48,570 bases of DNA from Novosphingobium cyanobacteriorum (GTDB lineage: Bacteria > Pseudomonadota > Alphaproteobacteria > Sphingomonadales > Sphingomonadaceae). How positions within the stretch are numbered: position 1 is the first letter of the stretch; every line of letters starts with the position of its first letter. The notes beneath the pieces are model-generated. The model made no database searches. It saw nothing but the letters and a program-made list of their open reading frames with translations, and was not told where the DNA came from. Shown here piece by piece: positions 1 to 8,339 of the stretch. Made by a program: the position numbers and the translations under genes. The stretch spans positions 1 through 48,570 of the forward strand of contig NZ_JAROCY010000025.1 in assembly GCF_029436685.1 (NCBI RefSeq). The letters run 5' to 3'.

Positions 1-67
1 TTTGGTTCATTGCTGCGGCTGGCAGCCGAACCGGCAAGGTAGAACAGATATGATTGTGCGGAAGGAA

Positions 68-97
68 AGAGGCTGCACGCTCTACCGCACAGCCTCT
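68..97 (-). terminator. Possible terminator of the first TonB receptor
   Basis: An 8-bp inverted repeat (68-75 pairs with 90-97) lies about 80 bases beyond the receptor stop. Read on the minus strand it is followed by a T-rich tail (TTTCCTTC). A second GC-rich hairpin (119-125 with 138-144) lies closer to the stop, but its short T-run is on the plus strand. Either could end transcription. I recognise no gene in bases 1-173. Confidence 0.4.
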
Positions 98-173
98 TGA
101 CCTGAGAACTCCCATGTGAGGGGCCAGGTGCGGACCCGGCCCCTTTTGACAACGTGGCTGGTAACCTGACCGA

Positions 174-2519
174 TCAGAACTTCACGCCGATCGTGCCGCC
201 ATAGGTGCGCGGTTCGAGCGCCATGCCGAACGACCACAGACCGGCCACGGTGAACGCGTGGGTGGTGGTCTTTTCGTTCAGCAGGTTGCGGCCGAAGACG
301 CGGAAGTAGGCGTCGGTGGTGCCCAGCGTGAAGTTGAAGGTCATGCTGGCATCAACCAGATCCTGCGTGGTGGTGCGCACGCGGGGATCGTTGCCGTTGA
401 CGGTGACCAGCGTGGCCTCACCCGCGCCGTTGGTGGTCGCCGTGAGAGAAGCGGCAGAGAGCTGCTGGTCATACGGGCTGATGTGGCGCCAGCCGACGGT
501 CGACACGATCTTGCCGAAGCTGGTCGGCAAGGTGTGCTCCACGTTCAACGAGTTGGTGAACTTCGGCGCGTAGATCAGGTTGTTGCGCGAATAATCGAAC
601 GGCACGAGGCCGGTGCCGCAGGCGTTGGTAGCGACCGGACCACCCGCATAGGCACCGCAGGTCACGAAGTTGCGGAAGTTCGATTCCATATAGGCCACCG
701 AGCCGGTGACGCGCAGGTTATCGGTGACGCGCAGGTTGAAATCGCCTTCCACGCCCTTGATCTTGGCACCGCCGGCCACGTTGCCAGTGATCGTCTGGTT
801 GCCGGTGGGGCCGCCGGGGACGGTCAGGTTCTGCTGCATGTTCTTGTAATCGGACACGTAGCCAGCGAGGTTGATCTCCAGCTTGCGGTCAAATAGCGCC
901 AGCTTCGCGCCGACTTCGTAAGCGTCAACCGTTTCGGGGAAGAACGGCGTGCTGGCCGTATCTGCGGTGGCAGCGCGGGGGCTGAAGCCGCCAGAGCGAT
1001 AACCGCGCGACCATGAGGCGTAGAGCATCGTATCGCTGTTCGGACGATAGTCGAGGCCGATCTTCGGAGTGAACTTGCTGAAGCTGCGGTCACCCGAACC
1101 GACCGGACCAGCAACGAAGAAGTCATTTGCCAGCTTCTTGTTGTCGTGGCTCCAGCGGCCGCCGAACGACAGGCGGAACTTGTCGGCGAAGGCCCAGTTG
1201 AAGTCGCCAAACACGGCATAGCTGCGGGTCTTGCCGCGAACGAACTGGCCGTTGGCGTCATAGGTTCCGGTGTCGAGATCGATGGTGGAACCCGCAAGCG
1301 CATTGCCGAAGAAGCGCGTGTACTGCGTCAGGTCATACTTCGAAGCAAAGAAGTACCCGCCGACCACATAGTCGAAGCCCTTGAAGAGGTTGCCCGCAGC
1401 ACGCAGCTCCTGGCTCCACTGCGTGTAGTGCTGGCGGCGATCGACGTAGTAGAGGTCAGAGGTCGAGCCGTCGAAGTCCTGGGTCTGCTCTTCGCGGCTA
1501 TGGCGCCAGCCGGTGATCGACGTCAGCTTTACCCCACCGACATCCAGGTTCATTTCCAGCGTGGCGTCTGGCGCGTGATAGCTGCTTTCGGCCGCATCAC
1601 CAAAAGTGGTGTAAAGGTCGGTGGTATTGTTGCGGCCACACTGCTTGTAACCTTGGAAATCAGGCTCGAGGCCGCAGAACAGCTCGGTGTTGTTGACAAG
1701 GTTGCTCACCACCGGGTTGAAGCTCTGCACGACGTTCTCGACGGTCAACTGCGCGTCAAAATTCGAGCCGGCAGGCTTGAACAGGAGCGAGGCGCCATAG
1801 GTGTCGCCCTTGCTCCAGCCATCCGAGGTGTTGCGGGCAACATTGCGATAGAAGCCGTCTGTTTCGTTATGGAAATAGAACCCCTTCAGGCCCCAGGTGC
1901 TGCCATCACCATAGTTGGCGACGATCTTGGCAGACAAAGTGTTCCACCGCCCATAGCTGACTTCGGCCTTCATGCCCGGCTCCATGGTCGGCTTGGAGCG
2001 GGTGATGTTGATCACGCCACCGATGGTGTTCGCGCCGAACAGCGTGCCCTGCGGTCCGCGCAGCACTTCGATCTGCGCGATGTCGAAGGCATCCTGCAGC
2101 TGGCCGGTGTTGGTGCCGATGGTCACGCCATCAACCACCACGCCCACGGTGGGGGTCTGCGACTTCTCGATATCGGCATAGGTCAGGCCGCGGATCGAGA
2201 TGTTGGCCGCCTGCGCGCCCGAGTTCTGCTGCGTGATGAGCAGGCCCGGCGCGGCGCCCTGCAGATCGCCGATATTCACCGCCGCCTTGTTTTCCAGCAT
2301 GGCGGTGTTGACCGCGGTGATGGCGACCGGGGTGGACTGCAGCGATTCCGAACGACGGCGGGCCGTCACGATAATCGCGCCGGTATCGCCGGTGTCGGCA
2401 GCGGCGCTCTGGTCTGCGGCCTGCGAGGCTTCCTGCGCGAAGGCAGGCGCCGAGAACGCCAGAATCGAGGTGGTGGCAAGCGCGGCAACCGCCGCGCCAC
2501 GCGAAAGCGCGGTACGCAT
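174..2519 (-). CDS. TonB-dependent outer membrane receptor
   Basis: An outer-membrane beta-barrel receptor of 781 residues that should take up a large or hydrophobic nutrient with energy from TonB-ExbBD. The start at 2519 follows a GGGAGG ribosome site and gives a clean signal peptide ending in SAPAFAQ. A TonB-box-like stretch (AIIVTARRR) follows, then a plug domain with VLRGPQGTLFGANTIGG, and a long barrel ending in aromatic-rich strands and a terminal Phe. There is no N-terminal signalling domain, so it is a transporter rather than a FecA-type transducer. It is transcribed away from the curA-like gene at 2674. The substrate is unknown; the oxygenase-rich neighbourhood suggests an aromatic or terpenoid compound. 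Confidence 0.95.
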   Translation of the reverse strand: MRTALSRGAAVAALATTSILAFSAPAFAQEASQAADQSAAADTGDTGAIIVTARRRSESLQSTPVAITAVNTAMLENKAAVNIGDLQGAAPGLLITQQNSGAQAANISIRGLTYADIEKSQTPTVGVVVDGVTIGTNTGQLQDAFDIAQIEVLRGPQGTLFGANTIGGVINITRSKPTMEPGMKAEVSYGRWNTLSAKIVANYGDGSTWGLKGFYFHNETDGFYRNVARNTSDGWSKGDTYGASLLFKPAGSNFDAQLTVENVVQSFNPVVSNLVNNTELFCGLEPDFQGYKQCGRNNTTDLYTTFGDAAESSYHAPDATLEMNLDVGGVKLTSITGWRHSREEQTQDFDGSTSDLYYVDRRQHYTQWSQELRAAGNLFKGFDYVVGGYFFASKYDLTQYTRFFGNALAGSTIDLDTGTYDANGQFVRGKTRSYAVFGDFNWAFADKFRLSFGGRWSHDNKKLANDFFVAGPVGSGDRSFSKFTPKIGLDYRPNSDTMLYASWSRGYRSGGFSPRAATADTASTPFFPETVDAYEVGAKLALFDRKLEINLAGYVSDYKNMQQNLTVPGGPTGNQTITGNVAGGAKIKGVEGDFNLRVTDNLRVTGSVAYMESNFRNFVTCGAYAGGPVATNACGTGLVPFDYSRNNLIYAPKFTNSLNVEHTLPTSFGKIVSTVGWRHISPYDQQLSAASLTATTNGAGEATLVTVNGNDPRVRTTTQDLVDASMTFNFTLGTTDAYFRVFGRNLLNEKTTTHAFTVAGLWSFGMALEPRTYGGTIGVKF

Positions 2520-2620
2520 CAAAACATCCTCCCTGTGCCCGGCCAGGTGCGTTGACCCGTCCGGAGGCGATATACGTGCCGACTTTTCGGTTCGCCGCGA
2601 ACTGCGACTTGTTACAGGTG

Positions 2621-2634
2621 TGGCGATTACGCCA
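2621..2634. promoter_or_regulatory. Inverted repeat in divergent TonB receptor/curA promoter region
   Basis: TGGCG-ATTA-CGCCA lies about 40 bases before the curA-like start and about 100 bases before the receptor start, so it could be an operator for both. It shares only the inner GGC-N6-GCC with the repeated island operator described elsewhere. It may be a degenerate copy or unrelated. Confidence 0.3.
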
Positions 2635-2673
2635 TCGGGCGATGAAAAACATCGATTTACGGGAGAATTCGCG

Positions 2674-3696
2674 ATGCCAGCCAACCGCCGCTTCCTGCTG
2701 TCCCGCCGCCCGCACGGCACGCCGGTGCGGGAAGATTTTTCCTTGGTCGAACAACCAGTTCCCTCTGCTCCGGAAGGCGGGTTCGTGGTGCGCAACTGCT
2801 ATGCCTCGCTCGATCCCGCACAGCGTGGATGGATGGACGATGCGCCCAGCTATATGCCGCCGATCCCGCTGGGCGATCCGGTGCGCGCAACCACCATCGG
2901 CGTGGTTGCGGAATCGCGCTCACCCGATTTTTCGGTGGGAGACTGGGTGCTGGGGATGAACGGGCTGGAGGACTATTCGGTCAACGCAGCGGGCGGATTC
3001 ACCATGAAGGTGGACACCAGCATCGTGGATTCCCCTTCCCGATATCTTTCCGCGATGGGCGCAGTGGGGCTGACCGCGTACTTCGGCCTGATCGACGTGG
3101 CCAAGCCGCAGCCGGGCGAGACGCTGCTGGTTTCAGGCGCGGCGGGCGCGGTGGGATCAGCCGTGGGGCAGATCGGCAAGATCCTGGGCTGCAGGGTGAT
3201 CGGCATTGCAGGCGGCGCGGAAAAGTGCCGTAGGCTGATCGATGACTACGGCTTTGACGTGGCGATCGATTACAAGGGCAAGTCGGTGGAGGCGCTCTCC
3301 GCCGAGATCGGCGCCGCGGCGCCGGACGGTGTCAACGTGGTGTTCGAGAACGTGGGCGGCGACGTGATGGACGCCGAACTGCTCAACCTGGCCATGCGGG
3401 CGCGGATCGTGCTGTGCGGGCTGATCAGCGAATACAATTCGCCCGAGAAGATCGGCGTGCGCAACCTGTGGCGGGTGCTGACGACGCGCTCGACCATCCA
3501 CGGCTATCTGATCATGGACTATGTCGACCGCTTTGCCGAAGGCGGGGCGCAGATGGCGCAGTGGATGGCCGAAGGGCGGCTGCGCATCGACGAGGACGTG
3601 CAGGTGGGGCTGGAGAACGCCTATGACGCGTTCATGCGCCTGTTCACGGGCGCGAACACGGGCAAGCTGGTGCTGAAGATCGCCGATGGCCTCTGA
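2674..3696 (+). CDS. NADP-dependent zinc-free MDR oxidoreductase (CurA/prostaglandin reductase-like)
   Basis: A 340-residue medium-chain reductase of the leukotriene B4 dehydrogenase/CurA type, expected to reduce the C=C bond of an enone or enal with NADPH. The N-terminal part has the family signatures NRRFLLSRRPHG and YASLDPAQRGWMDD. The nucleotide-binding fold carries SGAAGAVGSAVGQIGK, followed by GGAEKC and the typical FENVGGDVMDA. The zinc ligands of alcohol dehydrogenases are absent. The chosen start has a GGGAG site; the open frame upstream of it is fortuitous. It overlaps the next SDR by 11 bases, so the two are probably one operon with the EthD-like gene. Family assignment is firm; the substrate is inferred only broadly. 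Confidence 0.9.
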   Translation: MPANRRFLLSRRPHGTPVREDFSLVEQPVPSAPEGGFVVRNCYASLDPAQRGWMDDAPSYMPPIPLGDPVRATTIGVVAESRSPDFSVGDWVLGMNGLEDYSVNAAGGFTMKVDTSIVDSPSRYLSAMGAVGLTAYFGLIDVAKPQPGETLLVSGAAGAVGSAVGQIGKILGCRVIGIAGGAEKCRRLIDDYGFDVAIDYKGKSVEALSAEIGAAAPDGVNVVFENVGGDVMDAELLNLAMRARIVLCGLISEYNSPEKIGVRNLWRVLTTRSTIHGYLIMDYVDRFAEGGAQMAQWMAEGRLRIDEDVQVGLENAYDAFMRLFTGANTGKLVLKIADGL

Positions 3697-4402
3697 CCGG
3701 CTGGCGGGCCGCAAGGCCATTGTGACGGGCGCGGGATCGGGCATCGGCGCCGCGGTGGTGCAGCGGCTGAAGGCCGACGGCGCACAGGTGTTCACCGCAG
3801 ATGTTGCGGGCGCGGTGGACTTTGCGGCGGACCTGACCGGCGATGGCGCGAACGCGGACCTGGTGGCGCGGGCCGTGGCGGCGATGGGCGGGCTGGATAC
3901 GCTGGTACCCTGCGCCGGGATCAGTGCGTTCCACCCGCTGGAAGGGCACGACGACGCCTATTTCCGGCGGGTGATCGAGGTGAACCTGATCGCGGTGTTC
4001 CGCCTCGTCCGCGATGCGGTGCCGCACCTGAAAGCGGCGGGCAACGGACGCATCGTCACCATCGGATCGACCACATCCAGCCATGGTGACGAAGGGCTGT
4101 GCGCCTATTCCGCATCGAAGCACGCGGTGCTGGGCTTCACCAAGTCTGCCGCGGCGGAGCTGGGCCCGCTCGGCGTGACGGTGAACTGCGTGCAGCCCGG
4201 CGCCATCGCCACGCCGATGACCGCGCCGGCCTTTACCGACATGCCCGAATTCCGCACCTTCTGGGAGAACAAGGCCCCGCTGCGCCGGCTGGGCCAGCCG
4301 CAGGACATTGCCGACGTGATCGCCTTTCTGTGCAGCGACGATGCGCGCTTCATGTCCGGCCACGGGGTGTGGGTGGATGGCGGCGCGATGGTGCGGCATT
4401 GA
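3686..4402 (+). CDS. Short-chain dehydrogenase/reductase
   Basis: A classical SDR of 238 residues that should interconvert a hydroxyl and a keto group using NAD(P). It has the cofactor loop GAGSGIG, the catalytic YSASK, and a proline-rich segment after the active site (VQPGAIATPM). The NNAG motif is replaced by PCAG. Its start lies inside the end of the curA-like gene (11-base overlap), and its stop overlaps the likely start region of the EthD-like gene, so translation of the three is probably coupled. The exact substrate cannot be read from sequence. Confidence 0.92.
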   Translation: MASDRLAGRKAIVTGAGSGIGAAVVQRLKADGAQVFTADVAGAVDFAADLTGDGANADLVARAVAAMGGLDTLVPCAGISAFHPLEGHDDAYFRRVIEVNLIAVFRLVRDAVPHLKAAGNGRIVTIGSTTSSHGDEGLCAYSASKHAVLGFTKSAAAELGPLGVTVNCVQPGAIATPMTAPAFTDMPEFRTFWENKAPLRRLGQPQDIADVIAFLCSDDARFMSGHGVWVDGGAMVRH

Positions 4403-4404
4403 CC

Positions 4405-5016
4405 GTGTCCGAAACCCACCTGCTGCTGTTCGCGCCGGAATGCGCGGCCCCGGCGGCATGGGCAGCGGCCTTGCGGCAGGCCCTGCCGCAGGGAGCAACG
4501 CTGGCGCTCGCCCTGGCCGCCGAAGCGCTGCCCGCGCTGGCGCACGCAGCGCAGCGCGATGCGGAAGTCCCCGATGCGCTGGTGCGCCTGCCCGACGGTG
4601 CCGATGCGGCGGCGCTGGTGGCGTTGAGCGATGCGGATCGCAGCGAAGCGTTCACGGGCGTGCGCCACGCGGTGCTGCCGGGCGGCGATGCGATCCGCCT
4701 GTTCTTCGGGCTGCACCGGCTTGAACGGCTGAGCCGGGCCGAGTTCCACGATTACTGGCTGAACCGGCATGCGCAGATCGGCCGGCGGCTGATCCCGCCC
4801 TATACCTATCACCAGATCCATGCCTGCGACGGGCCGGATCTGGAAGGCCTGCGCCGGTCAACCTTCGACGGGATCGTCGAGGTGCATTTCCCCGACGCCG
4901 AGGCGCTGGTGAAGCAGCTTTCCCGCAGCGAGGTGGCGGAAGAGGCGCTGGCCGACGAACGCAACTTCATCGACCACGCACGCTCCCGCTTCTGGGCTTT
5001 CACCGAAGTGGCCTGA
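4405..5016 (+). CDS. EthD-domain protein
   Basis: A 203-residue protein whose C-terminal half matches the EthD/dimeric alpha-beta barrel family: a basic-aromatic stretch (LERLSRAEFHDYWLNRHAQI) followed by YHQIH and a domain ending near FWAF. The Ala-rich N-terminal half (roughly residues 1-90) is not recognised and may be a degenerate first copy of the fold. EthD-type proteins accompany oxygenase genes in other bacteria but their job is unsettled. I chose the GTG at 4405; a TTG at 4399 that overlaps the SDR stop is also possible. The gene converges on Rieske gene A1, with four bases between the stops. Confidence 0.75.
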   Translation: MSETHLLLFAPECAAPAAWAAALRQALPQGATLALALAAEALPALAHAAQRDAEVPDALVRLPDGADAAALVALSDADRSEAFTGVRHAVLPGGDAIRLFFGLHRLERLSRAEFHDYWLNRHAQIGRRLIPPYTYHQIHACDGPDLEGLRRSTFDGIVEVHFPDAEALVKQLSRSEVAEEALADERNFIDHARSRFWAFTEVA

Positions 5017-5020
5017 AGCG

Positions 5021-6205
5021 CTATTCCTTCATCACCGGCATCGGCGTCTGGCCGGTTTCGTCGAGGTAGTACGCCACCCATTTGTGGAAGAACTGGTTGC
5101 CCGGCTCGTTGCGGCCGAAGGTCTGGTGCGTCATCGCGCCGGATTCGAGGCCGTTCTGCACCTTCAGGCCGAGGAAGTAGTCCTCCTCCTCAACCACGTC
5201 GAAGAAGAAGTCGCACATCCGGTCGAGCGCCTCGAACCCCTCGGGCGTCTCGGGCTTCGTCGGGAAGATGTAGTTCATCACCGTGGTGTTCTGGTTGGCC
5301 TTCGGCCCCGGAAACAGCTGCGCCAGCTGGCCCATCTCGGGGGCGAGGAAGAAGCTCATGTTGGGAAACAGCATTCGGATGAAATCGTAGCCGTTGTTCT
5401 CCTGCCGGCCCCATTCCTCGCGCGGCAGATCATGCAGGCGGGTGATCGAATTCTGCGGGAAGCCCAGCCGGATGTGCGGACCGAAGCCTTCGTAGTTCGC
5501 CCGGTTGGACGGGCTTCGCGTGGCCACGGTGTTGGTGTGTGCGGCCTGGAAGTGATAGCCTTCGAGATAACCGTCGTAGGCCACCTTCCAGTTGGCGCCC
5601 TTCATCGCCTTGCTCTTGTGATAGTACCACGTCTCCAGCCTGAGCGCGGCGAAGTCTTCGTACATGCCGCCCATCCATTCCACCGCGTTGAGCGGCAGGT
5701 CGGGGGTAAGGATCACGAAGATCAGGCCCGCCGCCTCGTCACACGGCAGCTCGGTCATGTGCAGGGTCGACCGGTCGACCTCGCCAAAAGTGCTCGCCTC
5801 GGCAATGCCGATCAGCTGGCCTTCGTTGGAATAGGTCCAGCCGTGATACTGGCAGGCGAAGGCCTTGCAGTTGCCCTTCCCTTCCCTGGCCAGGTGCATC
5901 GCGCGGTGCTTGCACACATTGAGGAAGGCGCGCGCCCGGCCGTCCTTGCCCCGGGTGATCAGCACCGGCAGGCCCATCACATCCATCGCCTTGTAATCGT
6001 TGGCGGATGGCAGCTCGATGGTCAGCGCCAGCATCAGCGGAAGCCGCTTGAAGATGCGCTCGATCTCGCGGGCGAAGCGTCCTTCGTCAAGGTAATCGGC
6101 CACGGGGACGCGCATGACGTCGTTCGCTTGGTCGGTTGTCCGGGTCTCCACGAAGCGGAGCATGCGCTCGGCAGCGGTCGCGTATTTGTCAAAGAGTTCG
6201 GTCAT
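5021..6205 (-). CDS. Rieske non-heme iron oxygenase alpha subunit (A1)
   Basis: A 394-residue ring-hydroxylating or demethylating oxygenase catalytic subunit. The Rieske [2Fe-2S] ligands are Cys98-x-His100 and Cys118-x2-His121 (CQYHGW). The mononuclear iron site is visible as NWKVAYDGYLEGYHFQAAH, with His218 and His223; the Asp of EEEDYFLGLKVQNG probably completes the facial triad. The residue three before the first His is Glu215, where classical dioxygenases have Asp. A ribosome site (GGAG) precedes the start. It follows B1 by 10 bases on the same strand, so the two are almost certainly co-transcribed. Its closest relative here is A2 at 14539. No beta subunit or ferredoxin is nearby; the substrate is unknown. 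Confidence 0.95.
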   Translation of the reverse strand: MTELFDKYATAAERMLRFVETRTTDQANDVMRVPVADYLDEGRFAREIERIFKRLPLMLALTIELPSANDYKAMDVMGLPVLITRGKDGRARAFLNVCKHRAMHLAREGKGNCKAFACQYHGWTYSNEGQLIGIAEASTFGEVDRSTLHMTELPCDEAAGLIFVILTPDLPLNAVEWMGGMYEDFAALRLETWYYHKSKAMKGANWKVAYDGYLEGYHFQAAHTNTVATRSPSNRANYEGFGPHIRLGFPQNSITRLHDLPREEWGRQENNGYDFIRMLFPNMSFFLAPEMGQLAQLFPGPKANQNTTVMNYIFPTKPETPEGFEALDRMCDFFFDVVEEEDYFLGLKVQNGLESGAMTHQTFGRNEPGNQFFHKWVAYYLDETGQTPMPVMKE

Positions 6206-6215
6206 CGCTCCGGCC

Positions 6216-7625
6216 TCACTTGTTCAGGTAGTAATCGAGCGTCTGGTGGATGTGGCGGATGCGGACTTCCTGGTAATCGGCCAGTTCCACCGCCTGGTTC
6301 TTCGATGCCTTCAGCCCTTCGTGGCAAAGCTCCATGTTCTCGCTGTCCTGATCCAGCACCGCGCCGAGCACGCCGAGTTCGGGTGCATCGGCCCAGATCT
6401 GATCATCGCGGAGCATGTGCATCGGCACGCCGGCAGGGCGCGCCTGCCCTTCGGGCACGCGGGCGATCACGCGCACTTCCATCAGGCACTTGTCCTGATC
6501 GGGCCAGGGGCGCCAGCGGTAGACGATGTTGGGCATGAACCCGCCCCACGGCGCGAAGTTGGGAAACACGTTGTAGACCAGCGCGTCGAGCAGTTCGCTT
6601 TCCGACACCTGCGAATAATCGCCGCCAAACTGCTTTTCCGAAACTTCGCGCATCTTGGCGCCAAGCGCGGCACGGGCGGTTTTGCCCTCGGGCACGGCGA
6701 TGGCGTAGTTGTCCTTGTCGGCGTCATAGTTGTCGGCACTGCGGCCGTTGTACTTGCGGAACTCGTCGATGATGCGCTGCTGCGGCCAATGCTCGGCCTC
6801 CGCCTGCGCCTCGATATGCGGGCTGATCACGCCGAAGGGCGTGTAGTTCACGTTCACGTGACGGCCGAGCACGTGATAGGCGGCGTTGGCATCACCGGTG
6901 AACGGCATCAGCTGTGGATGGGTGACATAGGCGTGGTAGCTTTCCATGAAGGCTTCCATGGTGATCTTCCAGTTGGCGGGGATCACCTTGGCCACCCAGG
7001 CCACCGTCACGCATTCCTCGTGCTTCCAGCGCTTGAAGAATTCGGGCAGCGGATCGAGGTATTCCTCGATGCTCGGGCCTTCCGGATTGTCACGCACGAA
7101 GATGTAGCCACCCCACTGCGCCAGCTTCGCTTCGGGCAGCTGCATCTTCTGGTCGGTCAGATGCGCGAAGTCCCAGCGGCAGGGAATGTTGCGCAAGGAC
7201 CCGTCAGGGTTCCACGAAAAGCCGTGAAACGGGCAGAGGAACTGTTCGGCGCTGCCGCTGTCGGTCTTGAGCTTGCGCCCGCGGTGGAGGCAGACGTTGT
7301 GGAACGCCTTCACGCTGCCATCGTCCTGGCGCACCAGCAGATAGGACCGGCCCGCGTTGTCATAGGTCACATAGTCGCCGGGCTCGGGCAGGTCTTCCTC
7401 GCGCGCGGCGAACTGCCACACGTTGGGCCACATCCTTTCGCATTCGGCCCTGAAGAATTCGGGCGAATAGTAGCGCGAAGCATCGATCGGCTCGGAGCCG
7501 AGATAGCGATAGCGGTCTTCGCCGACGAACGCGGGCGGCTGGATATCGTCGCCGGCCAGGATGTCTTCCCAGTTGGGACCGGGGCAGCGGGCACGTTCGA
7601 AGGCGCCGGGATCGCGGTCTGCCAT
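6216..7625 (-). CDS. Rieske non-heme iron oxygenase alpha subunit (B1)
   Basis: A 469-residue oxygenase catalytic subunit of a longer type. Rieske ligands are Cys102-x-His104 (VCLHRGRKL) and Cys121-x2-His124 (CPFHGF). Catalytic iron ligands are His221 and His226 in NWKITMEAFMESYHAYVTH, with a late Asp in LDQDSENMELCHEG. Glu218 takes the usual bridging-Asp position. The start at 7625 has an excellent AGAGGAAGAG site; a longer frame begins 13 codons earlier. It aligns without gaps to B3 (39087) through the catalytic histidines and shares VFPNFAPWGGFMPN with it, so the two are recent paralogues. Its upstream region holds a 32-bp palindrome and a Crp/Fnr-like box. Confidence 0.95.
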   Translation of the reverse strand: MADRDPGAFERARCPGPNWEDILAGDDIQPPAFVGEDRYRYLGSEPIDASRYYSPEFFRAECERMWPNVWQFAAREEDLPEPGDYVTYDNAGRSYLLVRQDDGSVKAFHNVCLHRGRKLKTDSGSAEQFLCPFHGFSWNPDGSLRNIPCRWDFAHLTDQKMQLPEAKLAQWGGYIFVRDNPEGPSIEEYLDPLPEFFKRWKHEECVTVAWVAKVIPANWKITMEAFMESYHAYVTHPQLMPFTGDANAAYHVLGRHVNVNYTPFGVISPHIEAQAEAEHWPQQRIIDEFRKYNGRSADNYDADKDNYAIAVPEGKTARAALGAKMREVSEKQFGGDYSQVSESELLDALVYNVFPNFAPWGGFMPNIVYRWRPWPDQDKCLMEVRVIARVPEGQARPAGVPMHMLRDDQIWADAPELGVLGAVLDQDSENMELCHEGLKASKNQAVELADYQEVRIRHIHQTLDYYLNK

Positions 7626-7682
7626 CTCTTCCTCTCCATCATTGGAACGGAGAGACATTCTCACGCCATCGGGGCGTTGCGT

Positions 7683-7696
7683 TTGACCAAGGTCAA
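7683..7696. promoter_or_regulatory. Crp/Fnr-like inverted repeat upstream of Rieske B1
   Basis: TTGAC-CAAG-GTCAA lies about 60 bases before the B1 start. The TTGAC-N4-GTCAA arrangement resembles the binding sites of alphaproteobacterial Fnr/FixK-type regulators. It could equally include a -35 hexamer (TTGACC on the minus strand). A single copy is weak evidence. Confidence 0.35.
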
Positions 7697-7758
7697 CAAC
7701 GGCCCCGCCGAAGCCCTCTGCTTTTTGCTAGGAAAACGACATTTTGCGCGAGGTTGAG

Positions 7759-7790
7759 GCCAATAACCGGCAATATTGCCGGTTATTGGC
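7759..7790. promoter_or_regulatory. 32-bp perfect palindrome, island operator copy 1
   Basis: Every base from 7759 to 7774 is complementary to its mirror in 7775-7790. The inner 20 bases, AACCGGCAATATTGCCGGTT (7765-7784), define the repeated island element. No T-run follows on either strand and there is no loop, so it looks like an operator for a dimeric repressor rather than a terminator, although it does lie 9 bases past the VOC stop. It is about 135-165 bases upstream of the B1 start. Confidence 0.7.
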
Positions 7791-7798
7791 GCCCCGGC

Positions 7799-8326
7799 TC
7801 ACGATGGGATGATGACGCCCTCGCCCGCACGCCAGACGGGGCGGATCTGTTCATCGTCATGGACTTCCATGATCTCGAACACGTTGCCGAAGAAATCGCG
7901 GCAATAGGTGGCGGCGTAACCGTGCTTGCGCCCGTCGGCATCGACAGTGATGCCGTCCATCGCCGGCGGCGTGTGAACGCGGATGCCGGCCTCCACCAAC
8001 CGCCGGTAGCAGGCCTGGATGTCTTCCACCTGCACGGCGAAATGGGTGTAGCCATGATGATTCACCCCCCGGTCCGGATCCTGACGTTCCGGCACCGGGG
8101 TGTGGTATTCGAAGACTTCGATGTGGCTGTTGCCCAGACGGCACATGAACTGACGGGCGGAGCTGCCCTTCAGCCCCAGCACCGCATCGATGAATTCATT
8201 GTCACGCCATTCCAGCGGATTGCCCACTTCCACCGCGCCCAGCAGGTCGATGTAGAAGTGGCGCGCCTTGTCGATGTCGGGGACGGAGACCCCGACATGC
8301 TGGATCCCTACCGCCCCGACCGTCAT
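7799..8326 (-). CDS. VOC-superfamily protein (glyoxalase/extradiol dioxygenase fold)
   Basis: A 175-residue vicinal oxygen chelate protein with two beta-alpha-beta-beta-beta modules. Likely metal ligands are His10 (IQHVGVSVPD), Glu70 (SHIEVFEY), His95 (YTHFAVQVED) and Glu151 (NVFEIMEV), the H/E/H/E arrangement of glyoxalase-type lyases and isomerases. Extradiol dioxygenases use His-His-Glu. An AGGAG site precedes the start. It lies 13 bases after the SDR at 8340 and upstream of Rieske B1 on the same strand. An isomerase, epimerase or ring-processing role in the same pathway is inference. Confidence 0.88.
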   Translation of the reverse strand: MTVGAVGIQHVGVSVPDIDKARHFYIDLLGAVEVGNPLEWRDNEFIDAVLGLKGSSARQFMCRLGNSHIEVFEYHTPVPERQDPDRGVNHHGYTHFAVQVEDIQACYRRLVEAGIRVHTPPAMDGITVDADGRKHGYAATYCRDFFGNVFEIMEVHDDEQIRPVWRAGEGVIIPS

Positions 8327-8339
8327 GGCTGATCTCCTG

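Noticed and set aside
1146..2555. Long plus-strand open frame (469 codons) opposite the first TonB receptor
   Set aside because: It is antisense to a clear receptor gene, has no recognisable domain, and reflects the high GC content.
2621..2634. Counting TGGCG-ATTA-CGCCA as a sixth copy of the island operator
   Set aside because: Only the inner GGC-N6-GCC agrees; the outer AACC/GGTT is missing, and such cores arise easily by chance in GC-rich DNA.
5084..6538. Long plus-strand open frame across Rieske A1 and B1
   Set aside because: Antisense shadow of two well-supported genes; its end crosses the gene junction without a plausible domain.
7799..8326. Reading the VOC protein at 7799 as a type I extradiol dioxygenase
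   Set aside because: At 175 residues it is too short for the two-domain extradiol enzymes, and the likely ligands are H/E/H/E, as in glyoxalase-type members.
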